Source: CBDFKK01 sp965248815
GTDB lineage: Bacteria > Pseudomonadota > Alphaproteobacteria > SMXP01
NCBI GenBank assembly: GCA_965248815.1
Contig: CBDFKK010000008.1
Coordinates: forward strand, 1,302,001 to 1,366,000
Direction: 5' to 3'
DNA: 64,000 nt
Position 1 is the stretch's first letter, and the number at the start of each line of letters is the position of its first letter. Shown here piece after piece: positions 26,341-35,414 of this stretch. Under the pieces are notes generated by a model. It worked only from the letters and a program-made list of their open reading frames with translations. It was not told the origin of the DNA and searched no databases. A program made the position numbers and the translations under genes.

Positions 26341-26901
26341 TTAAGGCTCGAGCTCGCTATCCCAGTAGAGATAATCCTGCCAACTATCGTGCAAATAGTT
26401 AGGCGGAAACGCGCGCCCGTTGCGGTGGAGTGTGATCATGTCCGGCTTGAACGGCTTTTGAGCCGGATGCATGTGCGCGTCACGGCACAAGCGTCCGCCC
26501 TTTTTGAGATTGCAGGGCGCACACGCCGTGACCACATTGTCCCATGTGGTCTTCCCGCCCCTTGAGCGCGGGACCATGTGGTCGAATGTCAAATCCGCTA
26601 GCACGCCGCAATACTGGCACGTAAAGCGGTCGCGCAAGAAGACGTTGAACCGGGTAAACGCCGGATGCCGCTCGTGGGAAATATAAGTCTTGAGTGACAC
26701 CACACTCGGCAACGCCATTTCGAATGACGGTGAATGCACAACTTGATCGTACTCGCACACGATGTTGACGCGATCCATGAAGACGGCCTTGATCGTGTCC
26801 TGCCACGACCATAGCGATAGGGGGAAGTAGCTCAACGGCCGGTAGTCGGCATTGAGCACAAGCGCTGGACACGCATCTGGATTGCGCACATTGACGGTCA
26901 C
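26341..26901 (-). CDS. HNH endonuclease family protein
   Basis: A 186-residue protein with an HNH domain: FTCQYCG and CAPCNLKKGGR form the zinc-binding cysteine pairs, and LTFDHMVPRSRGGKTTWDNVVTA is the His-Asn core. The N-terminal half (NADYRPLSYFPLSLW) is typical of a widespread chromosomal HNH family in proteobacteria that is not linked to a methyltransferase or phage. Its biological role is unknown. It is convergent with coq7 and stands alone. Confidence 0.85.
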   Translation of the reverse strand: MTVNVRNPDACPALVLNADYRPLSYFPLSLWSWQDTIKAVFMDRVNIVCEYDQVVHSPSFEMALPSVVSLKTYISHERHPAFTRFNVFLRDRFTCQYCGVLADLTFDHMVPRSRGGKTTWDNVVTACAPCNLKKGGRLCRDAHMHPAQKPFKPDMITLHRNGRAFPPNYLHDSWQDYLYWDSELEP

Positions 26902-27099
26902 GTCAAATCTCCAAGGTCAACCGGATTCGAATTAACCAAACTTATTCTTTGGCCACCGGAACCCACGTCCAAGAACGCGTAAAGTATGGCCCAGGTCCGT
27001 AACTCAAGTACAGGCCGGGCCGCAGCGCCTATCTTAGACGATTCCCTATTTTAGACGATTCGATGTGACCAAAATGTCAAAGCAAAGAAGCGGCGTTCT

Positions 27100-27771
27100 T
27101 TACGCCGGTTTCGCGGCAGATGCAAAGGAATCCGCTAAAAAACGGCCACCCAATTCCACTGCGTCCGGACCAATATTATGGGACACGCCCTGTGACACGT
27201 GCCATTGCACCGCAAGGCCCGCATCGCCCAACTGATTGACTGCCGCATGCAACGCTGCGACCGGGATCATGGGATCGGCATCTCCGTGAACAAGAAAGAT
27301 CGGCGGCCTTACGCTGAGTTCGTCCTTTAAGCGCTCAGGCAAAGCCAACATGCCCGAATAGCCAAGGATCGCCGCAGGCACAATTGCCCGGCGCACACCC
27401 ACATGAAGCGACATCATGGTGCCCTGGCTAAAGCCAACGAGCGCAAGCTGACGTTCGTCGAAGCCATAGCGCCCAAGTTCATCGTCGATAAACTCGTTCA
27501 AGATTGGCGCGGCAGCTTCCACGCCACGCGCGTAGTCTTGTGGATCTGATTGATCAATCGGAAACCATTGAAAGCCTCCAGGCGCCATTGGCATGGCTTC
27601 CGGCGCATTGGGCGATACGAATGCCGTATTCGGTAACAGCCTTTGCCAAGGATGCGCCAAACCGATCAGGTCCTCGCCGTTGGCGCCGTAGCCATGGAGC
27701 AAGATCACCAGCTGTTTGGCCGTGCCGCTTGCCGCTTGGATACGAGGTCCGTCGAGTGAAACCATGGACAC
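27100..27771 (-). CDS. Phospholipase/carboxylesterase family alpha/beta hydrolase
   Basis: A 223-residue enzyme with HGYGAN at the oxyanion loop, the nucleophile elbow GFSQG (Ser near residue 116), an Asp in HGDADPMIP and the catalytic His in GVSHNIG. This is the arrangement of the Abhydrolase_2 family (YpfH/EstB-type), small cytoplasmic carboxylesterases with broad specificity. The start could be 27771 or the ATG two codons later. No operon partner is evident. Confidence 0.88.
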   Translation of the reverse strand: MSMVSLDGPRIQAASGTAKQLVILLHGYGANGEDLIGLAHPWQRLLPNTAFVSPNAPEAMPMAPGGFQWFPIDQSDPQDYARGVEAAAPILNEFIDDELGRYGFDERQLALVGFSQGTMMSLHVGVRRAIVPAAILGYSGMLALPERLKDELSVRPPIFLVHGDADPMIPVAALHAAVNQLGDAGLAVQWHVSQGVSHNIGPDAVELGGRFLADSFASAAKPA

Positions 27772-27890
27772 TCCTTACGTTTACATGCGCCGTCCAAGCC
27801 CGAAGACATGAGACACGCTCAAAACCACAAAAGTGAAAAACAACCTCATGCAATAATTTGTCAAGTCTTCGGCGTTTCCGCCTCACTCCC

Positions 27891-27946
27891 AAAAAACGCT
27901 CCGGCGCGCGCCATCACTCCCACATGGGGCGTTTTTTCACATGACG
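27891..27946 (-). terminator. Candidate intrinsic terminator at the end of the DNA glycosylase gene
   Basis: Reading leftward, AAAAAACGC just before the stop codon pairs with GCGTTTTTT just after it, enclosing a GGCGCGCGCC palindrome; the distal arm ends in six T residues. The long loop makes it only a candidate. Confidence 0.35.
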
Positions 27947-28579
27947 ATAGTAATTCCACAGGATCAGCGCGGCGACGCCACGCAAAGGCCGCCAGCCTTC
28001 GGCTAAATTGTCCATCTTTGCGGGATCGGGACGCTGTTTCAGACCGCGCACAGTTTGCAGCGCCGACTGAACGGCGATGTCTCCGGCAGGCCAGACGTCC
28101 GGGCGGCCCAAACAAAACAGCAAATAGATTTCCGCCGTCCAGCGCCCGATGCCGCAGACCGATTGCAGCGCTTCCAAGGCTTGGGCATCGGGCAGACGCG
28201 CAAGACGCGAAAGATCGAGCCGGCCGCATGCGACATCGTCCGCCAGTGCGCGGCAGTAGCGCATTTTGGGGGCACTCAAGCCCACTTTGCGCAGCTTGGC
28301 GTCCGAGAGCGAGAGAACATAATCCGGGGTCGGATCATCTACGGGCTCCACCAGCCGGCCCCAAATGGCCCAGGCGCTCGCTGTCGATAGTTGCTGCTCG
28401 ACAATGATTTTGAGCAGACTAGCAAATCCAGCCTCGCGCATTTTGAAGCCGACGGGGCCTGCTTCCTCCACCGCCCGGCCCAAATGCTTGTCCGCCGCCA
28501 CCAAATGAGCGATGGCCCGCTCAACATCGGCGCGGCGGCGCAAGCGCGTGGGCAATTTTTCAATAAGGTATTTCCCCAT
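27914..28579 (-). CDS. DNA-3-methyladenine glycosylase (AlkA-type HhH-GPD)
   Basis: A 221-residue base-excision repair glycosylase. The helix-hairpin-helix is SVCGIGRWTAEIYLLF near residues 143-158, followed by PAGDIAVQ, whose Asp is the catalytic residue of the superfamily. The upstream IIVEQQLSTASAWAIWGRL helix is characteristic of the AlkA group. It removes alkylated purines from DNA in the cytoplasm. No Ada or other alkylation-response gene is adjacent. Confidence 0.88.
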   Translation of the reverse strand: MGKYLIEKLPTRLRRRADVERAIAHLVAADKHLGRAVEEAGPVGFKMREAGFASLLKIIVEQQLSTASAWAIWGRLVEPVDDPTPDYVLSLSDAKLRKVGLSAPKMRYCRALADDVACGRLDLSRLARLPDAQALEALQSVCGIGRWTAEIYLLFCLGRPDVWPAGDIAVQSALQTVRGLKQRPDPAKMDNLAEGWRPLRGVAALILWNYYRHVKKRPMWE

Positions 28580-28675
28580 TGTGTGTCGGTACCATCAATA
28601 CGTCGCGTCCGTCACAAAAAATTTCGATGATGAACGGCTACGAGCATTCCTACCCATGCCGCAATTCGCCTAGGC

Positions 28676-30229
28676 CTATCGCACCGCCGTGGCCGGATTG
28701 CTCTCTTGAGGTGACAGCAAATGCGCGGAAGTGAGCATGTGCTGTATCGGCCGGCCGGAAGCCCGCTCCAGGTGAGCGCCGAGCAGGTTGCACACGGTAG
28801 GTGCCACGTCCGTAATGTCCGCGACAAAGGAAGAAGCCACGCGCGCGATATCGGGTCCCGCCGCAAATAGAACGCCGCCGTCTCGATGGTTGCCGCTTCG
28901 ATAATTGCACGCTATGCCTTCGAGCAATCCTAAGCTCGGCGCATAGGCCCGGTGAACGGGCGCATTGCCCCACCACACGACCAGCAGATCAGGCAAGGAC
29001 CCACTGGCGCCGGCCGAAGATCCGTCCTCCAGCCTGATGACTTTTTCGACAAGTGGCTCGCCGGTATCCGCATCGACGAGGCCGTTGAGCTCCCTAATCA
29101 TTGTGCCGCAAAGCACATCAAGGGGCTCGCCCGGCGCAACAAAGCCGTTGGGATCGCGGCTAGCGACATTGAACCTCAAAGCGCTTGCGGTCTCATTGTG
29201 GGGAAGTTCGAAACATGTGTCAGACCGGTGAGGCAGCGAGCGTTCGAGGTATTTGGACAAGCGCCAAAAGCGGCGCGTCTTTCGATGGACAGGACGGACG
29301 AAATCTTGAAGGTTGGCGAGCGCGCCAGTTTCCAGCAGTCGGAGGCGCGGCAGCGCGCGTGCATTGAATTTGCGCAATAGCTGCCCCATGAGGGGGGCGC
29401 CCGTGCGGTTAGCGTCCATGCCAAGCGGAGAAAACACAATGACGTTGGCGTGCTGTCCGGCTGCGCGCACCAACTCACCCACGGCGTCATCAATGGCTCC
29501 GTAAATTTCTTTTATGACGCCGCCGAACTTTTCGGCCAACAGTTTGTCGTGTGCCTTGTGAGAGGGGTCCATGAGGTGCCAGAAATGATGACCGCTGCAA
29601 TGGGCCTCCTTAAAGACGGTCAAAAACAAATCCCACGGCTCTTGCTTCACGAACTGCAGGCTCGCGGTTTTTTTCATTTGAATGCTGGTGCGCAAAGCAT
29701 CTACCCAGGCCTGATAGTCTTTCTCGCTCCACTGAGGCACTTCGACCGTACAAAAGTGTGCCGGCGTCTCACCGAATTTCCTGGGCAGTTCGCCGGCCAG
29801 TTCTACCGGCACGGAGACAGGCTCTGGACAATCTCGTCCGTGCACCAACCAATCAGAAATTTGAATGCCGTTTAATTCCGATGATAGAGGACTTTTCGGC
29901 GCATCAAGTACGGCAACCCGGCGGCCGGCATCGCTCAAGGTCTGCCAAAATGACGCATGGTTCCAAGGCACGTGACGCGACTGAGCTAGATCGTATGGCC
30001 CGGGACGAAGCTGTTGCCAGTTAAAACGGCCATGGTCTTTAAGACTTGTGCCCGTAGCAAGGCACGCCCAGACCGCGTCATCGGCAAAGCCTTCGGGAAT
30101 ATCAAGATCGACAGACGCGCCCTTTTGCAGTAGCGCTGCCAAGTTGGGTAAGTTGCCCGAAAGGGCCCATTTGCGAAGCAACGTCCTGTCAGCACCGTCG
30201 ATGCCGACCATCAAAACCTTGGCAGACAC
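28676..30229 (-). CDS. Alkaline phosphatase superfamily phosphodiesterase
   Basis: A 517-residue protein of the type I phosphodiesterase/nucleotide pyrophosphatase group. The N terminus VLMVGIDGADRTLLRKWA carries the first metal-binding Asp, LATGTSLKDHG holds a conserved Thr region, DLFLTVFKEAHCSGHHFWH has the central His cluster, and the C-terminal ITDVAPTVCNLLG is the usual end motif. No signal peptide is visible, so it is probably cytoplasmic. In related genomes such proteins act on nucleotides or phospho-sugars; the substrate here is unknown. Confidence 0.8.
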   Translation of the reverse strand: MSAKVLMVGIDGADRTLLRKWALSGNLPNLAALLQKGASVDLDIPEGFADDAVWACLATGTSLKDHGRFNWQQLRPGPYDLAQSRHVPWNHASFWQTLSDAGRRVAVLDAPKSPLSSELNGIQISDWLVHGRDCPEPVSVPVELAGELPRKFGETPAHFCTVEVPQWSEKDYQAWVDALRTSIQMKKTASLQFVKQEPWDLFLTVFKEAHCSGHHFWHLMDPSHKAHDKLLAEKFGGVIKEIYGAIDDAVGELVRAAGQHANVIVFSPLGMDANRTGAPLMGQLLRKFNARALPRLRLLETGALANLQDFVRPVHRKTRRFWRLSKYLERSLPHRSDTCFELPHNETASALRFNVASRDPNGFVAPGEPLDVLCGTMIRELNGLVDADTGEPLVEKVIRLEDGSSAGASGSLPDLLVVWWGNAPVHRAYAPSLGLLEGIACNYRSGNHRDGGVLFAAGPDIARVASSFVADITDVAPTVCNLLGAHLERASGRPIQHMLTSAHLLSPQESNPATAVR

Positions 30230-30342
30230 TTATTCCCCCAACAATTGAAAAGCGTCAATCTTGCTAAGCGGCAAGTTTACACCCTGCTCTGAGCAAAGAG
30301 TAGCGCCGGATGATGGCGTCACCAGTTGCAACGAGAGTAACA

Positions 30343-30468
30343 CCCCCTCACCCGCTCGGCGGCGGTGCCGCCTCACGACCTCTCCCCCTGTGAGGGGAGA
30401 GGAAACAAAGATCCTTAGTGCCCTGCCCCTCTCCCCCTGATCAGGGGGAGAGGGTTGGGGTGAGGGGG
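30343..30468. repeat. CCCCCTCACCC-type interspersed repeat, copy 1
   Basis: Begins with CCCCCTCACCC and ends with GGGGTGAGGGGG, with internal CTCTCCCCCTGATCAGGGGG palindromes. It fills the gap between the phosphodiesterase and carotenoid oxygenase genes. Confidence 0.85.
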
Positions 30469-30491
30469 CTACTTGATGAGTTACGCTTTCC

Positions 30492-32060
30492 CTACCCGTC
30501 GACACTCGCCGGGCGCCAGTCGCCGTGGAAACTGAGCGGCAAATGATGGTCGAGCAGCACTTTCGCCAGGGGACCGTCAGCGATGCGGCGGGCATCGAAT
30601 ATCCCGTAAAAGCTTTTGCCGGTGGCACCATCAAGGCCTTCTTGCAGAACCCAGCCGTTGCTCGCCCCAGTCGGATCGGCGGCATGGAGCGGCTCGTAAA
30701 CAAACGTCTTTGGGCCGTAGTCGAATTCGTCGCGCGCGCCGGTGTCGGTATTCTGCCTAACGAGACCCGAGAGATTGAAAAAATCGCCGGGCTTCCCCGT
30801 GGCGATAAACCCCTCTTTATGCGGATGGCATTCAAATCCTGCAGCCAGAGTCGGGAATTCATGATGCTGGTCATTGATCAGCTCTTCACGAAGCGTTTTA
30901 GCAGCGAGGTTGATAACGTAGCGCCGGACCGTACCGGGGAAGCGGCCTTCTCCGGCCTTACCGTCCATCACCGTCGTAAATTCGGCATTCTCACCGATGA
31001 AGTGATCGGGCTCATCATAGCCGACAAAGTCCGCGATGATATCGCCGCCTCGCTCGTAGGCATTGAGCGCATGCCACATGAAGGCGCCGGGAGCTTCGAG
31101 CACGACCGGTTCGCCGGTCCCATCGCGGCGCACGATCATGACGAGGTTTGGCTGTTTCCGGTTCCAGCTAAAGCCGTCGGTCAAACTCTTGAAGCCTGCA
31201 AGGAACGACATCAAAGACAGCTCGACCGGATGAAGGTTGAACAGGATGTAGTTTTCGCTGGCGAAAAAATCATGCACGTAAGTCTGACGCGGGGCTTGAA
31301 CAGCGAAGTGTTTCTTGAGCGTTCCGTCGGGCCTGTGGACGATGACGTGAAGTTTCATGTTCGGTCCGTATTCCGTGCCGGACAGAACCCACTCGCCGGT
31401 TTTTCCGTCGAATTTGGTGTGGGCCTTGTAGGCTGACGCCTTGCCGGGTTCGCCGACCTGATAGGTACCGATGGTCGCAAGCGTGTCGGGATCGATTTCG
31501 AACGGAAGACCAACTTCGTAGATCGCGATGACCTTCTTGCCCACCGCGTAGACGGTGATACCCGCCTGGCTGAGCATGCCGCCACCACCAATATTGGCAA
31601 GCACCCCGCCCGGCCGGCGCGTGGTCCAGGCGCTATGGCTGAAGCGGCCTTCCTGTTCCTCCTCAAGGTATTTCGGCGTTTCGATGTATTTGTTTCGGAA
31701 CCGAACCGACCCGCTGTCGATGGTGAGTGCGCGGATCATGCCGTCACCGTCGAGAACGTTGCTTTTGCGCGCGCCACCCTGGTCGAACAGGCCCGGACCA
31801 TTTCGATAGAGGGTTCCACGGAGTGCCACCGGGATCGTGCCTTCGACCCGGGGTTGACAGTCATGGCCATTGGCCAGGCTCGTTCCCAATGCGGCGAGCC
31901 ACGCACGCTCGCCGAGGGGTTTCAAAAGGCCGGCATTTGCATTTGAAGTGGAAGTGGAAGTGGAAGTGGAAGTGGACAAAGTGTTTCCCGCCATTCCTGT
32001 GGTTGCGATCAGGGCCGTTTGTGCTGCTGTCATTTTGATCACCTCTCGTCGGGTTTCCAT
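30492..32060 (-). CDS. Carotenoid oxygenase (RPE65/CCD family) with Tat-like signal
   Basis: A roughly 522-residue protein from ATG 32060, chosen because AAGGA lies nine bases upstream (a GTG at 32084 is the longest alternative). The N terminus METRREVIKMTAAQTALIA looks like a twin-arginine signal. The iron-binding histidines of the beta-propeller are visible as YKAHTK, YVHDF, WHALN and, near the C terminus, SFHGDW. GTLYRNGPG is the usual family start. It would cleave or isomerise a carotenoid or another polyene or stilbene. A run of Ser-Thr repeats follows the signal. The gene is divergent from a TetR gene, a likely repressor. Confidence 0.88.
   Translation of the reverse strand: METRREVIKMTAAQTALIATTGMAGNTLSTSTSTSTSTSNANAGLLKPLGERAWLAALGTSLANGHDCQPRVEGTIPVALRGTLYRNGPGLFDQGGARKSNVLDGDGMIRALTIDSGSVRFRNKYIETPKYLEEEQEGRFSHSAWTTRRPGGVLANIGGGGMLSQAGITVYAVGKKVIAIYEVGLPFEIDPDTLATIGTYQVGEPGKASAYKAHTKFDGKTGEWVLSGTEYGPNMKLHVIVHRPDGTLKKHFAVQAPRQTYVHDFFASENYILFNLHPVELSLMSFLAGFKSLTDGFSWNRKQPNLVMIVRRDGTGEPVVLEAPGAFMWHALNAYERGGDIIADFVGYDEPDHFIGENAEFTTVMDGKAGEGRFPGTVRRYVINLAAKTLREELINDQHHEFPTLAAGFECHPHKEGFIATGKPGDFFNLSGLVRQNTDTGARDEFDYGPKTFVYEPLHAADPTGASNGWVLQEGLDGATGKSFYGIFDARRIADGPLAKVLLDHHLPLSFHGDWRPASVDG
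31945..31974. repeat. Hexanucleotide microsatellite (GAAGTG)5
   Basis: Five perfect copies of GAAGTG on the plus strand, coding for alternating Ser and Thr after the Tat-like signal of the carotenoid oxygenase. Copy changes would keep the frame. Confidence 0.95.
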
Positions 32061-32145
32061 AAGATCCATTCCTTTTTCGACCACGCATCAGAACGCTGTA
32101 TCTTTACATTGCTAAGATACAGCTTAACTAAGCACTGTCAAGATA

Positions 32146-32166
32146 AATCTTTACGGCGTAAATATT
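32146..32166. promoter_or_regulatory. Candidate TetR operator
   Basis: A 21-bp palindrome centred on TTTACGGCGTAAA (6-1-6 perfect core, arms extended by AAT/ATT with one mismatched pair). It lies between the divergent carotenoid oxygenase and TetR genes, the expected place for an autoregulated repressor site. A second weaker palindrome, GCTTAACTAAGC, lies a little to the left. Confidence 0.5.
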
Positions 32167-32228
32167 TTCGGCATATAGTGCACAAAACCCAGCGATTCGT
32201 GGACTTTTAGCTTTTAGCGGTGGATCAT

Positions 32229-32882
32229 ATGAGCGCGACGTCATCCCAAAAAGACACAAGCAAAAAGACCGGTTATCACCACGGAGATTTACGCCGCGCG
32301 CTACTCGATGCCGCCGCCGAAATCTTGGAAAGCGACGGTCCGGCCGCATTGAGCTTGCGCGCGGTTGCCCGGCGGGCGGGGGTGTCTGCGACCGCGCCCT
32401 ATCATCACTTTGCCGACAAACAAGCGCTTCTGGCCGCGGTTAACGCGCAATCTTTCGAAGGCTTGAGCGACAATATGAGCCAAACGGGCGCTGCCGCCGG
32501 GGATTCCATTGACCGAATCGTGCTTCTCGGCATTGGCTACGTGAACTACGCCACCCGCAATCCAGAGCGGTTTCGGCTGATGTTCGGAGCCTCACAGGCA
32601 GAAACGGGAACAGACGACAACCTGGCGAAAAAGGGCCGGGCCGCCTTTACCATGATCGGCGGAGCGATCAGTCATCATCTCGCGCGCATGCCGCCGCCGG
32701 CACCTGAACCCGCAACGGCGACGCTCGCCGCCTGGTCTATCGTTCACGGGCTTGCCACGCTTTTGGTCGACGGCCGGCTCGGCTTGGAACTTACCGACCG
32801 GGAAGGGATCATGCACCTCGTCCGCGACACCTGCCGCATATTCACCGCAGGTCTTGGTGGCGAGGGCCGGCCACTGAGATGA
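32229..32882 (+). CDS. TetR/AcrR family transcriptional regulator
   Basis: A 217-residue regulator from ATG 32229. The N-terminal helix-turn-helix is LSLRAVARRAGVSATAPYHH with FADKQALLAAV, typical of TetR proteins. The C-terminal ligand domain (YVNYATRNPERFRLMFG and the AWSIVHGLATLLVDG helix) fits the WHG-type (TetR_C_33) group. It is divergent from the carotenoid oxygenase and probably represses it in response to an unknown hydrophobic ligand (inference). Confidence 0.9.
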   Translation: MSATSSQKDTSKKTGYHHGDLRRALLDAAAEILESDGPAALSLRAVARRAGVSATAPYHHFADKQALLAAVNAQSFEGLSDNMSQTGAAAGDSIDRIVLLGIGYVNYATRNPERFRLMFGASQAETGTDDNLAKKGRAAFTMIGGAISHHLARMPPPAPEPATATLAAWSIVHGLATLLVDGRLGLELTDREGIMHLVRDTCRIFTAGLGGEGRPLR

Positions 32883-32930
32883 GCGCGTGAGCTCGCATTT
32901 GTGTCGTACCGAAACGAAATGTCACCAAAA

Positions 32931-33028
32931 CCCCCCTCACCCCACTCGGCAGCGTTGCCACCTCGCCTTCCTCTCCCCCTACGAGGGGGAGAGGGTGTCC
33001 AGAGCGCAGCGAAGGACCGGTGAGGGGG
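32931..33028. repeat. CCCCCTCACCC-type interspersed repeat, copy 2
   Basis: Starts CCCCCCTCACCCC, contains CTCTCCCCCTACGAGGGGGA and ends GACCGGTGAGGGGG. It lies between tetR and gluQ. Confidence 0.85.
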
Positions 33029-33092
33029 TGCTCGATATCTGCCACGTGTTTAGATGCGAGTTGAGCATTCGAGGAACGAAGGACAACAGATC

Positions 33093-33962
33093 ATGAGCGG
33101 CGGCTACGTTACGCGCTTTGCGCCGAGCCCGACCGGACTGCTTCATCTCGGCACGGCCTACTCCGCATTCGTTGCGCACGATTTGGCGCAGGACTCGGGT
33201 GGGCGCTTTGTATTGCGCATCGAGAACATCGACCAAGGCCGTTGCCGGCCCGAATTCGAACAACAAATCTACGACGACCTCGCCTGGCTCGGCCTGACGT
33301 GGGAAGAGCCCGTGCGCCGCCAATCGCAACACATGAACGACTATCGCCAAGCCCTCGGCGAACTAACGGTGCGGGGTCTCACCTATCCGTGCTTCTGCAC
33401 AAGGAAAGAAATCGAAGACGAAGTGGCGGCCATACCCTCGGCGCCCCAGGGACCGGAAGGACCGCTCTATCCGGGCACTTGCCGCATGCTTGACGATAAG
33501 ACGCGAACCTCTCGCTTGAACGCCGGCGAAACACCCGCAACGCGGCTCGCAATCGACAAGACCTTAAGCCTTCTTGAGTCACCTCTCACGTTTACCGAAA
33601 CCGGACAAGGCCCCGCGGGCGAGACCGGAACAGTTATCGTCGATCCCACTTTATTTGGCGACGTTGTTTTGGGACGCAAAGACATTGGCGTCAGCTATCA
33701 TTTGGCCGTGACGCTCGACGATCACTTACAGGGCATCACCCATGTGACCAGAGGCGAAGACCTGTTCAGTGCGGCGCATATTCAGCGCGCGCTGCAATCT
33801 CTTTTGGATCTGGATGTTCCATCCTATCATCATCACAAATTGATTTGCGACGAGACCGGCCGGCGCTTATCCAAACGCGACAAAGACAAAACGCTTGTCG
33901 CGTTGCGCGATGCGGGCGCGACGTCCACCGACGTGCGCGCGATGGTGGGGCTCGTGCATTAA
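33093..33962 (+). CDS. gluQ: Glutamyl-Q tRNA(Asp) synthetase
   Basis: A 289-residue GluRS catalytic-domain paralogue starting at ATG 33093 after GAAGGA. It has the HIGH-like FAPSPTGLLHLG at residues 8-19, the zinc-site cysteines YPCFCTRKE and YPGTC, and the KMSKS-like RRLSKRDKDK near residue 265. The C-terminal anticodon-binding domain is absent, as in GluQRS, which attaches glutamate to queuosine at position 34 of tRNA-Asp. The length and missing domain exclude a normal GltX. Confidence 0.92.
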   Translation: MSGGYVTRFAPSPTGLLHLGTAYSAFVAHDLAQDSGGRFVLRIENIDQGRCRPEFEQQIYDDLAWLGLTWEEPVRRQSQHMNDYRQALGELTVRGLTYPCFCTRKEIEDEVAAIPSAPQGPEGPLYPGTCRMLDDKTRTSRLNAGETPATRLAIDKTLSLLESPLTFTETGQGPAGETGTVIVDPTLFGDVVLGRKDIGVSYHLAVTLDDHLQGITHVTRGEDLFSAAHIQRALQSLLDLDVPSYHHHKLICDETGRRLSKRDKDKTLVALRDAGATSTDVRAMVGLVH

Positions 33963-33993
33963 GAATGCTGGGCTCCGAATCAATCGCCTCCGC

Positions 33994-34091
33994 ACCCCCT
34001 CACCGGTCCGTCGCTTTGCTCCGGACACCCTCTCCCCCTAAGAGGGGGAGAGGGAGACGAGGCGGCGTCGCCGCCGAGTGGGGTGAGGGGG
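33994..34091. repeat. CCCCCTCACCC-type interspersed repeat, copy 3
   Basis: Starts ACCCCCTCACCGGTCCG, has CTCTCCCCCTAAGAGGGGGA inside and ends GGGGTGAGGGGG. It lies immediately after gluQ. Relative to copy 2 it is inverted: the ACCGGT-bearing end is on the left here. Confidence 0.85.
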
Positions 34092-34136
34092 CCGTCAAGT
34101 AAACAAAGTTTTGTGCCTCAATTTGATGACTGTACT

Positions 34137-34343
34137 TCACGACTCGTTGGTGGGAGCGCTTTCGGATGCCGCCTCTTCTTCTCTGGGCTTCTTCTTCGAC
34201 TCCAGAGCAAAAATGCCGGCGAAGAGCACGAGCATGGCGCCGCCGAAGGCGAGCCAAAAATCGAGGTCGCCGGTCTGGGCGCCCATAATGGCGCCAATGA
34301 TGATGATAATGGCGACAATGCCAGCGATGATTTTGATAAACAC
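34137..34343 (-). CDS. Small membrane protein, unknown function
   Basis: About 68 residues from a GTG at 34343, which follows GAGGGA by nine bases; a longer frame to 34415 lacks a ribosome site. Two transmembrane segments are visible: IIAGIVAIIIIIGAIMGA and FWLAFGGAMLVLFAGIFAL, followed by a charged Lys/Glu-rich tail. No family recognised. Confidence 0.55.
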   Translation of the reverse strand: MFIKIIAGIVAIIIIIGAIMGAQTGDLDFWLAFGGAMLVLFAGIFALESKKKPREEEAASESAPTNES

Positions 34344-34581
34344 GGCGGAGCTTCCCTCAATTGAACAACGCCCGATAACATTATCACGAGGCATTGCAAC
34401 ATGCCGTTTGGACACTGGTCATGGTAAACGGCGCATCAATCATGAGCCAATTATCTCAATCTTTTTAATGTGTTATAAACCTCACACCGGTTTGATCCAT
34501 GTTCATGCCGGGTTCAGGTTGGAGCACCTATATTAGGTCTAAGAGTTTGGGGCCGGTGTTGGCCCTTGAAGGAGGCACAGT

Positions 34582-35106
34582 ATGGGTAAGTTTGGTAAAG
34601 CGGGACTGGCCGCGCTTGTGGCCGCGCCTTTGTTGGCGATCGGCCTTATGACAAGTACACCGGCGGAAGCCGGCGATCGCTTTTCGATCGGCATTAGCAA
34701 TCATGGATTTGGCTTCGGCTACAGCAATTTCGGCGGCCGGCGCGGTTACGGGCGTCGCGGTTATCGCGGCGGTCATCGCCACTTTGGACCGCGGGTCGGC
34801 ATCGGCTTTAATTTTTACCAACCCTATTACGGGCGCGCGTATGGCCCGCGCTACTACGCGCCGCGTTATGTCTACGGTCCACCGCCGCCGCCCTATTACG
34901 GACCCTATCGCCGCGGTGTGACGGTTCACAACAACTACTACTACAATTCTCAGCCGCCGGTCGCACAGGGCTATCAGGAGCCCGCGTACAGCCAGGCGCC
35001 ACCGACACAAGGCTACCAAGACCCGGCGTATAACCGAGCGCCGCCGCCGGCCTACAATCAAGCTCCTCCTCCGGCGACGAACGCGCCGACCGAACTCACG
35101 CCGTAA
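34582..35106 (+). CDS. Secreted Gly/Tyr/Pro-rich protein
   Basis: A 174-residue protein with an N-terminal signal (AGLAALVAAPLLAIGLM, cleavage likely after PAEA). The mature part is low complexity: Gly/Tyr/Arg-rich to about residue 75, then Tyr/Pro-rich, ending with near-repeats of GYQxPAYxxAPP. GAAGGAGG precedes the start, and a strong terminator follows. Proteins of this composition are common in alphaproteobacterial envelopes but have no assigned function. It shares its N-terminal style with the gene at 35415. Confidence 0.75.
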   Translation: MGKFGKAGLAALVAAPLLAIGLMTSTPAEAGDRFSIGISNHGFGFGYSNFGGRRGYGRRGYRGGHRHFGPRVGIGFNFYQPYYGRAYGPRYYAPRYVYGPPPPPYYGPYRRGVTVHNNYYYNSQPPVAQGYQEPAYSQAPPTQGYQDPAYNRAPPPAYNQAPPPATNAPTELTP

Positions 35107-35192
35107 TCGGGCGTCAGCAACCCTTACGGTTATGCTTACTATGGACCCGGCAATTAAAGTAATGTGACGAGCTCGTGCACATCTCGGAAGAG

Positions 35193-35228
35193 ACGCCCGC
35201 GTTGCCCCCGACGCGGGCGTTTTCTTTT
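35193..35228 (+). terminator. Strong intrinsic terminator
   Basis: ACGCCCGCGT and ACGCGGGCGT form a perfect ten-base-pair stem around an eight-base loop, followed by TTTCTTTT. It ends the 34582-35106 transcript. The remaining non-coding DNA up to 35414 holds only the AAGAGGAGG ribosome site of the next gene. Confidence 0.9.
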
Positions 35229-35414
35229 GGCACGCAAGTAAAATTTACTTACTTCGTATACTGACTTTCCATATATTACAAAAATTCTCTCATGAACGCC
35301 TGTTCAGATAAGCATCACGCTTGATTGATTGCCGGTTCATGCGCGGTTCACGCGCTGCCTCCTATCTTAAGGGCGTACGTTACGAACAACCACTTTACGC
35401 AAGAGGAGGCACTC

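Noticed and set aside
26341..26901. HNH nuclease as a restriction or phage element
   Set aside because: No methyltransferase, integrase or phage gene is nearby, and the N-terminal type is a common chromosomal family.
30525..31436. A 303-codon open frame opposite the carotenoid oxygenase
   Set aside because: It is a shadow frame; the minus-strand protein has clear family motifs and a ribosome site.
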